From contig DAOWEW010000049.1 in NCBI GenBank assembly GCA_030638305.1, forward strand, positions 1-6,640: 6,640 nucleotides of DNA. Reading direction: 5' to 3'. Under the pieces are notes generated by a model. The model was not told where the DNA came from and did not search any database. It saw only the letters and a program-made list of their open reading frames with translations. This document shows positions 1-6,640 of this stretch, piece after piece; the stretch's first letter is position 1, and the number at the start of each line of letters is the position of its first letter. The position numbers and the translations under genes are program-made. Source of the DNA: Desulfobacteraceae bacterium. Lineage in GTDB: Bacteria > Desulfobacterota > Desulfobacteria > Desulfobacterales > ETH-SRB1.

Positions 1-1
1 A

Positions 2-3000
2 CAACTATCAGGGATAATAGGCAATCCTGTTGGCAGTGCTTTGTCGTCTCCACTTTCGGGTGAAATTGTCGTTGTTCAAAGCAAAGGAATAGAGCGATGG
101 TTGTTAATGGAACTGGCAAGACACAACAATATCAGTGCAAATATATTTTTTCCATTTCCAAATACCTGGTTAAATGAAATTTTTAAAAAACTGATACCTG
201 ATATGCCGGAGGAGTCTCTGTTTGATCCTGATGTTATGACTTTCAGAATTATGGATATCTTGCCGGAATGCAAGGACAGGTCAGGTTTTGAAAGCATTAA
301 AAAATATCTGATTGATGATAAAAGCAAACAAAAGCTTTTTCAGTTGTCTGAAAAGATCTCAGAAACTTTTGATCAATACCTTGTTTTCCGGCCGGAGATT
401 ATATTTAAGTGGGAAGAGGGAAAAGAAGATCACTGGCAGGCAAAACTGTGGCGTGAACTTATATCCGGTAATGGAAATCAGCACAGGGCGTGGCTGAGAA
501 AAGCACTTATACAAAAAATCAGGAACATATCAGATAAAATATCTAATCTTCCTCTATCTGATCTCCCCCTATCTGATTTTTCTGGGAGAATATCTATATT
601 CGGCATATCCCATCTCCCACCATTTCATACACAGGTATTTGTAGAATTATCAAGTATTGTACAAGTTAACTTTTTCATTCTGAATCCTTGCAAGGTTTAT
701 TGGGCAGATATTGTTTCCGATAAAGAGAAAAATAGAATCAAGAGAAAATACGTAGCAGGAGTTTCCTCATTCGATGACCTGCATCTTGAAACCGGCAACA
801 GGCTTCTTGCATCTATGGGGAAACAGGGAAGAGATTTTTTTGAGCTTATCAGTGGATTTGATAGCGAATTGTATGAACTTTTCGAGGATCAGTCAGAACA
901 TGACATGCTTTCATGTATTCAGTCTGATATATTATATTTAAGAGACAGGGAACATGCTGAAAATAAGTTTTTAATTAATACTGAAACAGACACCTCCATT
1001 CAGGTTCATTCATGCCACAGCCCCATGCGGGAAATTGAAGTGTTGCACGATAATTTGCTCGCAATGTTCGAAAAAAACCCGGAACTTGGACCAAAAGACA
1101 TAGTCGTAATGACACCTGACATAGAAACATATGCTCCATTTATCCATGCTGTATTTGACGCCCGGGCATATGATTCATTGTGCATCCCTTTCAGTATTGC
1201 AGACCGCAGTATTAGACAAAAAAGTCGAATTATTGATTCATTTCTGTCAATACTTGATTTGAGAAACAGCAGATTGGGTGCAGACCAAATTATTTCTCTT
1301 CTGGAATCGTCAGGAATAAAAGAAAAATTCAAAATGACTGAATCAGATATACAAATTATCAGACGCTGGATAAATGATACAAGAATCAGATGGGGAATTG
1401 ATGCTGCAAGCCGTACCAAGTTAAATCTTCCTGCATTTCCTGAAAACACTTGGAGAGCCGGCATTGACAGGATGTTGCTGGGATATGCGATGCCCGGTCA
1501 TGAAAGAAATATGTTTTGCGGAATTCTTCCCTATGACAATATTGAAGGAAATGAGGTCAAAATTCTGGGAAGGTTTCTTGAATTTCTGGATAGAGTTTTT
1601 AAATGTGTAAATGACCTGAGCCAATCTGAAACATTCTCCAAATGGGTTGATATTCTTAATTCTATAATTGACAGATTTTTTCCTCGGGATGACCCAAAGA
1701 ATGACAATGATATTGAATATGAAATACAGCTTATACGGTATATCCTTGATGACATATCAAGAAAGCAGGCGCTGTCCGGTTTTGACAAAAATATAAGTGT
1801 TGAGGTTATAAAAACATATCTTGAAATGCGTTTTGAACGTGAGGATTCAGGTTCGGGTTTTATTTCCAAAGGGGTTACATTTTGCGCAATGCTTCCAATG
1901 CGCAGTATTCCGTTTAAGGTTGTATGCCTTGCAGGTATGAATCATGATGCATTTCCGCGTGATTCAAAAACTTTAAGCTTTGATATTATAGCAAAAAACC
2001 CGAAACAGGGGGATAGATCAAGAAGAAATGATGACAAATATCTTTTCCTTGAGGCGCTTATTTCAGCAAGAAAGAAGCTTTATATCAGTTATGTGGGGCA
2101 GAGCATCGAAGACAATACTCAAATTCCTCCCTCTGTTGTTGTAAGCGAATTACTTGACTATATTGAGAAAAGCTTTTATATTTCCGAAAAATGCATTCTT
2201 GATCACGTTATAATCAGGCACAGACTGCAGGCGTTTTCTCCGGAGTATTTCAAAAGAGACAAACAGTTGTTCAGTTATGCTGAAGAGAATTTTATTGCCG
2301 ATATAAGGTCTTTTGAATCTAAAATGGCTTTACATTTTGTTTCCACAGGGCTTTCAGAACCGTCAGAAGAATGGAAAGGCCTGGATATTGACAGTTTAAC
2401 CCTTTTTTTCACCAATCCTGCCAAATTTTTGTTTGAAAAGCGACTCGAAATATATCTTGAAACAACATCTCCTGTTTCAGATGACAGGGAAGTATTTACA
2501 TTAGAAGGCATTGAAAAATATCAGATAGAGCAGAAACTTTTTCAAAATTGCATATCCGGATTTGACTTAAGGCATTTGTTGCCGGTATATAGAGCAATGG
2601 GACGACTTCCTTACGGTAATGCAGGGGAGTTTTACTACAGAGAATCAGAAGCTGATGTAGAAGATTTTGTCGGCAGAATAAATAATTTTAAAAAAAAGCT
2701 TGCTCCTGTTCAAGTTGACCTAAATATTTCGGATTTTAAGATAACCGGTGTGCTGGATAATATTTTTGAGTTTGGCCCGGTTAATATCCGATACGCAAAA
2801 AGAAATGCAAAAGACCTTTTAAAATCCTGGATCTATCACCTTGTTCTTTGCTCATTGGCTGAACAAGACTATCTGAAAAAAAGCCACCTTGTTTGCAAAG
2901 ATGAAACATGGGAATTTGATCCTGTTCAAGAAAGTAAAAATATGTTAGAGAATCTACTCGAATTATACTGGCAGGGATTATCAAAACCGCTTCATTTTTT

Positions 3001-3238
3001 TCCTGAAACATCAATAGATTATGCTCAAAGGACATTGGTGAAAAATGAAGACTCACGGACTGCGTTAAATTATTCAAGGAAAAAATGGATTGGAGCTTAT
3101 TACAGAGGGAGCTGGAGCGAGTCGGATAATCCTTATTATAATCTTTGTTTCAGTAAAACAGATCCGCTTGATGAAGAGTTCAGCAAAATCGCAGAAAAAG
3201 TTTTTGCTCCGTTTTTTAAGCATTGTCGGAAGGTTTGA
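2..3238 (+). CDS. recC: RecC, gamma subunit of exodeoxyribonuclease V (RecBCD), 5'-partial
   Basis: RecC is the scaffold subunit of the RecBCD helicase-nuclease, which resects double-strand breaks and degrades foreign linear DNA; RecC splits the duplex and scans the 3' strand for Chi. The frame is open from base 2 to the TGA at 3236-3238, about 1078 residues against roughly 1120 in E. coli, so only a short N-terminus is missing. The TTG at 41 lies mid-domain and is not the start. Counting that codon as residue 1, family signatures appear in order: EIVVVQSKGIERWL near the N-terminus, FGISHLPPF (187-195), IQVHSCHSP (320-328), DIVVMTPDIETYAPFI (353-368), FCAMLPMRSIPFKVV (614-628) followed by CLAGMN, and GDRSRRNDDKYLFLEAL (657-673). 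The C-terminal nuclease-like fold shows LTLFFTNPAKFLFEKRL (about 785-801) and LLKSWIYHLVLCS (926-938). By family knowledge these helicase- and nuclease-like folds are catalytically dead. Neither recB nor recD follows. The family assignment is very secure. Confidence 0.97.
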   Translation, partial: QLSGIIGNPVGSALSSPLSGEIVVVQSKGIERWLLMELARHNNISANIFFPFPNTWLNEIFKKLIPDMPEESLFDPDVMTFRIMDILPECKDRSGFESIKKYLIDDKSKQKLFQLSEKISETFDQYLVFRPEIIFKWEEGKEDHWQAKLWRELISGNGNQHRAWLRKALIQKIRNISDKISNLPLSDLPLSDFSGRISIFGISHLPPFHTQVFVELSSIVQVNFFILNPCKVYWADIVSDKEKNRIKRKYVAGVSSFDDLHLETGNRLLASMGKQGRDFFELISGFDSELYELFEDQSEHDMLSCIQSDILYLRDREHAENKFLINTETDTSIQVHSCHSPMREIEVLHDNLLAMFEKNPELGPKDIVVMTPDIETYAPFIHAVFDARAYDSLCIPFSIADRSIRQKSRIIDSFLSILDLRNSRLGADQIISLLESSGIKEKFKMTESDIQIIRRWINDTRIRWGIDAASRTKLNLPAFPENTWRAGIDRMLLGYAMPGHERNMFCGILPYDNIEGNEVKILGRFLEFLDRVFKCVNDLSQSETFSKWVDILNSIIDRFFPRDDPKNDNDIEYEIQLIRYILDDISRKQALSGFDKNISVEVIKTYLEMRFEREDSGSGFISKGVTFCAMLPMRSIPFKVVCLAGMNHDAFPRDSKTLSFDIIAKNPKQGDRSRRNDDKYLFLEALISARKKLYISYVGQSIEDNTQIPPSVVVSELLDYIEKSFYISEKCILDHVIIRHRLQAFSPEYFKRDKQLFSYAEENFIADIRSFESKMALHFVSTGLSEPSEEWKGLDIDSLTLFFTNPAKFLFEKRLEIYLETTSPVSDDREVFTLEGIEKYQIEQKLFQNCISGFDLRHLLPVYRAMGRLPYGNAGEFYYRESEADVEDFVGRINNFKKKLAPVQVDLNISDFKITGVLDNIFEFGPVNIRYAKRNAKDLLKSWIYHLVLCSLAEQDYLKKSHLVCKDETWEFDPVQESKNMLENLLELYWQGLSKPLHFFPETSIDYAQRTLVKNEDSRTALNYSRKKWIGAYYRGSWSESDNPYYNLCFSKTDPLDEEFSKIAEKVFAPFFKHCRKV
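548..577 (+). repeat. Two tandem 15-bp units inside recC (LPLSD x 2)
   Basis: Two adjacent in-frame 15-base units (548-562 and 563-577) are identical at 13 of 15 positions. The two differences are silent third-position T/C changes, and each unit encodes LPLSD. Just upstream, ISD and ISN triplets look like weaker copies, so residues about 163-179 carry four (I/L)S(D/N) motifs. The repeat lies just before the conserved FGISHLPPF strand, probably in a surface loop. It is most simply a local in-frame duplication that does not disturb the fold. Confidence 0.75.
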
Positions 3239-3239
3239 A

Positions 3240-3295
3240 GACGGGAGTCAAAAGTCAGGAAACAGGAGTTAAGAGACAGGATTCAGGAGACAGGA
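3240..3295 (+). repeat. Array of eight degenerate 7-bp tandem repeats (consensus near GWCAGGA)
   Basis: Starting at 3240, the spacer between recC and the Uma2 gene divides exactly into eight consecutive heptamers with no phase slip. Units 6 and 8 are GACAGGA and unit 3 is GTCAGGA. Units 4 (AACAGGA), 7 (TTCAGGA) and 1 (GACGGGA) are each one change away, while units 2 (GTCAAAA) and 5 (GTTAAGA) are each two away. The array fills 56 of the 58 intergenic bases. Its purine-rich AGGA cores are Shine-Dalgarno-like, and the last two precede the Uma2 ATG. There is no hairpin or T-tract in the spacer, so it is not a terminator. Confidence 0.8.
3285..3289 (+). promoter_or_regulatory. Ribosome binding site of the Uma2 gene, supplied by the heptamer array
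   Basis: AGGAG ends 7 bases before the ATG at 3297, a normal Shine-Dalgarno spacing, and it spans the junction of heptamer units 7 and 8. The following AGGA (3292-3295) is too close to the ATG to serve well. This supports 3297 as the start codon. Confidence 0.7.
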
Positions 3296-3296
3296 A

Positions 3297-3887
3297 ATGG
3301 AGGCATTAGCTCAACAATCAATATATTCTTCGGAACAATACCTGTTTATAGAACGTAAGGCACAATACAAAAGCGAATATATTAATGGCCAAATTTTTGC
3401 CATGGCAGGAGCCAGCCGGCAGCATAACCAGATCACATTTAATATTGCCGGTGAATTACGTTTACAACTTAGGGGTAGACGTTGCGTAGCATATGTAAAT
3501 GATATGCGGGTTAAGGTCAGCCAAACGGGCATGTATACTTATCCGGATGTTATCGCCACTTGCAGTGAACCACAGTTCGAAGATGTCAATACAGATACCT
3601 TATTAAATCCTATGGTTATTATTGAGGTGTTATCTGATTCCACTGAAGGTTATGATCGAGGCGAGAAATTTGCTCATTATCGAAGAATCCCTTCTCTCAG
3701 TGATTATGTGCTTGTAGCACAGAACAAAGCTTGCGTTGAGCATTATATCCGCCAGGGCGAGCAGTGGCTTTTCTCTGAACTTGGCAATTTGAATGACAAA
3801 ATTCATTTAAATTCAATTGGCTGTGAATTATTTTTACGCGAAATTTACGACAAGGTGGGATTGCCGGGCGAGAACCTTAAACTCTGA
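3297..3887 (+). CDS. Uma2 family protein (DUF820), putative PD-(D/E)XK-fold endonuclease
   Basis: The 196-residue product has the usual length and layout of the Uma2/DUF820 family, which adopts a restriction-endonuclease-like PD-(D/E)XK fold; the cellular role of these proteins is largely unknown. The visible family pattern is YKSEYINGQIFAMAGAS (24-40, with E27 and G31), then H43 and N44 in the following helix. YPD is at 82-84, the strand VIIEVLS at 107-113 carries E110, and D120, K124 and Y128 lie in DRGEKFAHYRRIP. D84 and E110 are the expected metal ligands; the lysine of a classical ExK is absent at position 112 (Leu), and K124 may replace it, as is common in this family. There is no signal peptide or membrane segment, so it should be cytoplasmic. 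It starts at ATG 3297 behind AGGAG, 58 bases after recC, and ends 16 bases before the dehydrogenase gene, suggesting cotranscription with the latter. Family is secure; nuclease activity is inferred only. Confidence 0.9.
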   Translation: MEALAQQSIYSSEQYLFIERKAQYKSEYINGQIFAMAGASRQHNQITFNIAGELRLQLRGRRCVAYVNDMRVKVSQTGMYTYPDVIATCSEPQFEDVNTDTLLNPMVIIEVLSDSTEGYDRGEKFAHYRRIPSLSDYVLVAQNKACVEHYIRQGEQWLFSELGNLNDKIHLNSIGCELFLREIYDKVGLPGENLKL

Positions 3888-3890
3888 ACC

Positions 3891-3896
3891 AGGAGG
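3891..3896 (+). promoter_or_regulatory. Strong Shine-Dalgarno of the alcohol dehydrogenase gene
   Basis: A perfect AGGAGG lies between the Uma2 stop (3885-3887) and the ATG at 3904, leaving a 7-base spacer. It decides the start of the dehydrogenase: the in-frame ATG at 3817 is inside the Uma2 gene and would add 29 residues with no resemblance to the family. Confidence 0.88.
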
Positions 3897-3903
3897 ACGC
3901 AAC

Positions 3904-4932
3904 ATGAAAGCATTGGTATATTATGGCAATCGGGATATCCGGCTTGAGAATGTTCCACAGCCGGAACCGGGACAGGATGAGCTTTTGATAAAGGTGACTG
4001 ACGCTGGTTTGTGCCAAACTCAGGTTAATGAGTTTATAGAGGGTCCCTTTATTATTAACACAAAACCTAATCCTGTAACAGGTAAAGCTATTCCCCTGAT
4101 TGTGGGACACGAGTTCGGAGGTATAGTGAATACTGCAGGGTCCGAGGGTAGTCAGTCACTCGTGGGAACCCGGGTGGCGGTTCTTCCTCTGCTGAATTGC
4201 AAGACTTGTGAATGGTGCCGCTCCGGCAGAGAACATCTTTGCAACAGCATGGCTTATTATGGTCTGTCCGGGGCTGATGGCGGGTTTGCAGAATACGCGG
4301 TGGTGCGCACAAATAATATTTTGCCTGTAAGTGATCCCGTTATTATTACTTTTGTTGAACCTCTACTGGTGGCATTGCATGCAGTTGCAAAGATCAAAAG
4401 TGATTTGGGAGGGCGCAAAGTGCTTGTGATGGGAGCGGGCGCTATCGGCATTGCAATGGCTTCGGTATTGACATTTGTATGCAAGGCTGCGGTAAGCATC
4501 ACGGATATTTTGAGCAAACGTCGCCAACGTGCAAAGGCCGCCGGATTTCATGTTATTGAGGAAGATGCTCTTTCCAGATGTTTTGACATCGTTATTGATT
4601 GCGCAGGAAGCGACCCTTATTCAGGGAAGCATCCCGCCCTTCTTGATGGATTCCGATATCTGCTCAAAGGAGGGACTTTGCTTGTTATTGGGACATATTT
4701 TCATCCTCTTGCTTTCGTTCCGGTAAAGATGCTCATTCATGAATATATGCTTATCAATTCCTATCTTTACAACAATGCTGACGTTCTTCGTCTGAAAGAG
4801 ACAATCACGAGTTTGAAAACAGATTTTTCCCTGTTTATTGATGAAGTCCCCCTGGAGGGGATTATTGAAGATGGTTATTACCGCGCTGAAGTTGATAAAG
4901 ACAGCGTTACCCGATTGGTGGTGAAATGTTAG
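3904..4932 (+). CDS. Zinc-dependent medium-chain alcohol dehydrogenase, 2,3-butanediol/sorbitol dehydrogenase-like
   Basis: This predicted NAD-dependent oxidoreductase interconverts an alcohol or polyol and its ketone or aldehyde in the cytoplasm. The 342-residue length is typical of the MDR superfamily. The N-terminal GroES-like domain has C37, the pair H69-E70 in GHEFGG, and E152 in VEPLLVALHAV as candidate catalytic-zinc residues. C99, C102, C105 and C113 form the CxxCxxCx7C structural-zinc lobe. The Rossmann domain has GAGAIG (177-182) and D201 at the end of the second strand, which favours NAD over NADP. The segment EGPFIIN (46-52) plus GADGGFAEY (123-131) resembles the 2,3-butanediol dehydrogenase branch, but the substrate cannot be fixed. 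One oddity is CQTQ at 37-40, where relatives usually have C(G/H)(S/T)D, so the common Asp is Gln. The gene sits 16 bases after Uma2, and its last 7 bases overlap the kinase gene. Confidence 0.93.
   Translation: MKALVYYGNRDIRLENVPQPEPGQDELLIKVTDAGLCQTQVNEFIEGPFIINTKPNPVTGKAIPLIVGHEFGGIVNTAGSEGSQSLVGTRVAVLPLLNCKTCEWCRSGREHLCNSMAYYGLSGADGGFAEYAVVRTNNILPVSDPVIITFVEPLLVALHAVAKIKSDLGGRKVLVMGAGAIGIAMASVLTFVCKAAVSITDILSKRRQRAKAAGFHVIEEDALSRCFDIVIDCAGSDPYSGKHPALLDGFRYLLKGGTLLVIGTYFHPLAFVPVKMLIHEYMLINSYLYNNADVLRLKETITSLKTDFSLFIDEVPLEGIIEDGYYRAEVDKDSVTRLVVKC
4926..4932 (+). other. Stop/start overlap coupling dehydrogenase and kinase genes
   Basis: The bases ATGTTAG contain the kinase start codon (4926-4928) and the dehydrogenase stop codon TAG (4930-4932) in different frames. 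With no good Shine-Dalgarno before the ATG, re-initiation by ribosomes finishing the dehydrogenase is the likely route to kinase synthesis. The next in-frame ATG (codon 15, at 4968) has no better ribosome binding site. Confidence 0.75.
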
Positions 4933-6640
4933 AAAATTTCCTTACAATTCTGAGAAAACTTCTTAATATGCCTGACCTGAAAATAGTTCGGGCCGGAGAA
5001 ACTGTTTCTGACGGACTACGCAAGGTGCCCTTACGTGCAAAATCTTATATTTTGTGCATTGACGCCGGTGTTGATTGGAATACTATTTTTCTTGTCAAAA
5101 GTTTGTGTGAATTTGTCCTTGTGAATCTGGATCATCTCCAACAGGTTGTCGAAGAACGTCATTTGTTGGAGAATGAGTTTGCTCTTGTAATCAGTTCTGC
5201 TGCCGAATTTCTGTTACATCGTGACGTAATAACCGACAGGTTTTCCTTTTTGAAGAAAATCGCGTGCTATGCATTATTTCAGGACGATCAGACACTTTTC
5301 AATATAGGGCTTCAAGAGGCTACGTTAGTAACTTCGCGTCAAAAATTGGACAGGACTTCGGAATTTCTTATTTCCATTGGTGCCGGAGAACTCTTCGGCT
5401 ACAGCGCCGGTGCTTTCAAGTGTATTGTCAAATGCGAAAGCAATCTTCGAAAAATTACCATGGAAGCAGTAAAAATGCGGCTTTTGTGGTTAGACCGTAT
5501 TCATCGCGAAAAACTGCGTGCTGATGCAGAACATAAGGCAAAGGAAGCGCTGCAACGGTCCAACCAATGCCTCAGCACCATAATGGATAGCATGGATGCG
5601 GCTGTATATATCGCGGATATGGATACACATGAACTGCTCTTTGTCAACAAAACTCTGAAAAACATGTTCGGCGACGATATGGAAGGACAGCCATGCTGGC
5701 AGTATCTTCAACAAGATATGTCCGGCCCTTGTGATTTTTGCACTAATCACAAACTAATTTCCGCTGATGGAGAACCGACCGGCATTTTTGCCTGGGAATC
5801 CCAAAATACCGGAACAGGTCGATGGTTTGATTGTCGTGATCAGGCTATTCTCTGGATTGATGGACGTCTTGTACGCATGACAATTGCTACGGATATTACT
5901 GATCGCAAACAGGCTGAAGAAGAAAAAAAGGTTATTGAAGAAAAGCTTCGCAGAGCACAGAAAATGGAGGCAATAGGGCTCATGGCAGGAGGTGTGGCCC
6001 ATGATTTGAACAACATACTTTCCGGCATAGTGAGCTACCCTGAATTACTTCTTCTTAAGCTTCCCGCAGACAGTCCTTTGCGCAAACCTATAAAAACAAT
6101 ACAGGAATCCGGCAATCGGGCTGCTGCAGTAGTTGCAGATTTGTTAACGGTCGCAAGAGGGGTAGCCAGCGTTCAGGAAGTAGCCAATCTAAACGATTTG
6201 GTTAACGAATATATAGCTTCGGCAGAACATATAAAAATCAAAGCATCAAAATCATCTGTTGTTGTGAAATTCGAATTGGCTCCTGATCTGTTTAATATAA
6301 GCTGTTCTTCTATCCATATAAAAAAGGTATTAATGAATTTGATTATCAATGCTTTTGAGGCAATTGAACTCAGTGGTACGATAGTTGTCTCGACTGCAAA
6401 CCAATATTTTGATGCATCTTTAAAGGAAATCAAGATTGGACAATATGTTGCGCTGAGTATATCTGATGATGGTTCGGGTATATCACGGGATGATTTGGAG
6501 AGAATATTTGATCCCTTTTATACCAAGAAAATGATGGGCAGAAGTGGAACAGGACTTGGTCTTACCGTGGTCTGGAATACAATGCAGGATCATGACGGAT
6601 ATATAGATGTCAAAAGCGATGAAAAAGGAACTATTTTTAA
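4926..6640 (+). CDS. Soluble PAS-domain sensor histidine kinase (HPK4-like), 3'-partial
   Basis: The frame is open from ATG 4926 to the window end (571 complete codons). Its ATG lies in the dehydrogenase's last codons (ATGTTAG, 7-base overlap) with only a weak GGTGGTGA upstream, so translation is probably coupled. Residues 1 to about 170 match no family I recognise. Residues about 175-215 are a charged coiled-coil-like helix. A PAS domain spans about 213-320, with Cys at 257, 269 and 272, and a PAC-like end at TDITDRKQAEEE (322-333). The HisKA region has the phosphoacceptor H359 in GGVAHDLNNIL. The HATPase domain has the N box (N471, N475), G1 box DDGSG (514-518), F box IFDPFYTKK and G2 box GTGLGL (541-546). 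Only the end of the ATPase domain is missing; a C-terminal receiver domain may lie beyond the window. No membrane segment is visible, which implies a cytoplasmic sensor. The cognate regulator and signal are unknown. Confidence 0.93.
   Translation, partial: MLENFLTILRKLLNMPDLKIVRAGETVSDGLRKVPLRAKSYILCIDAGVDWNTIFLVKSLCEFVLVNLDHLQQVVEERHLLENEFALVISSAAEFLLHRDVITDRFSFLKKIACYALFQDDQTLFNIGLQEATLVTSRQKLDRTSEFLISIGAGELFGYSAGAFKCIVKCESNLRKITMEAVKMRLLWLDRIHREKLRADAEHKAKEALQRSNQCLSTIMDSMDAAVYIADMDTHELLFVNKTLKNMFGDDMEGQPCWQYLQQDMSGPCDFCTNHKLISADGEPTGIFAWESQNTGTGRWFDCRDQAILWIDGRLVRMTIATDITDRKQAEEEKKVIEEKLRRAQKMEAIGLMAGGVAHDLNNILSGIVSYPELLLLKLPADSPLRKPIKTIQESGNRAAAVVADLLTVARGVASVQEVANLNDLVNEYIASAEHIKIKASKSSVVVKFELAPDLFNISCSSIHIKKVLMNLIINAFEAIELSGTIVVSTANQYFDASLKEIKIGQYVALSISDDGSGISRDDLERIFDPFYTKKMMGRSGTGLGLTVVWNTMQDHDGYIDVKSDEKGTIF

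Noticed and set aside
41..43. TTG at 41 as the recC start
   Set aside because: The frame is open back to base 2 with no ribosome binding site, and TTG 41 lies only a few residues before the conserved N-terminal VVQSKGIERWL motif, so the true start is outside the window.
1006..1869. Several minus-strand open frames of 67-152 codons opposite recC
   Set aside because: They are shadows of the strongly conserved recC coding sequence, overlap one another and show no recognisable protein features.
3240..3295. Heptamer array as a CRISPR or a terminator
   Set aside because: The units are only 7 bp and directly abutting with no spacers, and no inverted repeat followed by a T-run is present.
3817..3903. 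Longer dehydrogenase start at ATG 3817, giving 371 residues
   Set aside because: The added 29 residues overlap the Uma2 coding region, do not look like the dehydrogenase family, and the perfect AGGAGG at 3891-3896 points to ATG 3904, whose product begins MKALVYYG as expected.
5045..5200. Possible receiver domain at the kinase N-terminus because of the ILCID segment
   Set aside because: The paired acidic residues, the phosphoacceptor Asp context and the conserved Lys of a receiver domain are not seen in the right order, so I left the region unassigned.
5264..5524. Open frame of 86 codons on the + strand inside the kinase region
   Set aside because: It is out of frame with the continuous kinase frame 4926-6640, has no family resemblance and no ribosome binding site.

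Overview
The window reads as a piece of a Gram-negative bacterial chromosome, most likely from the Desulfobacterota (Desulfobacterales-like). It has moderate-to-low GC, a RecBCD-type repair gene, an Uma2-family gene, and a soluble PAS histidine kinase whose phosphoacceptor region closely resembles kinases I associate with that group. The lineage is an inference from protein style; no rRNA or other marker gene is present. All genes lie on the + strand and almost every base is coding, so no gene-free stretch exceeds 60 bases.

Bases 2-3238 hold recC (RecBCD gamma subunit). The gene is open at the left edge and lacks only a short N-terminal piece. It is not followed by recB or recD, which is unusual. 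The 58-base gap after it is filled by eight in-register 7-bp units of consensus near GWCAGGA (3240-3295), and these also supply the ribosome binding site of the next gene.

Bases 3297-4932 and onward form a tight three-gene unit. It consists of an Uma2-family PD-(D/E)XK-fold protein (3297-3887), then a zinc-dependent medium-chain alcohol dehydrogenase of the 2,3-butanediol/sorbitol dehydrogenase type (3904-4932), 16 bases downstream behind a perfect AGGAGG. The third gene is a large sensor histidine kinase that begins inside the last codons of the dehydrogenase gene (4926) and runs off the right edge. The kinase has about 200 N-terminal residues I cannot assign, then a coiled coil, a PAS domain with an unusual Cys cluster, and a nearly complete HisKA/HATPase core.

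RecC acts in double-strand-break repair and has no evident functional link to the downstream unit. The overlap between dehydrogenase and kinase genes suggests coupled translation and perhaps a shared redox or metabolic signal, but nothing in the sequence proves this. I see no RNA genes, CRISPR array, insertion sequence, convincing terminator or promoter.
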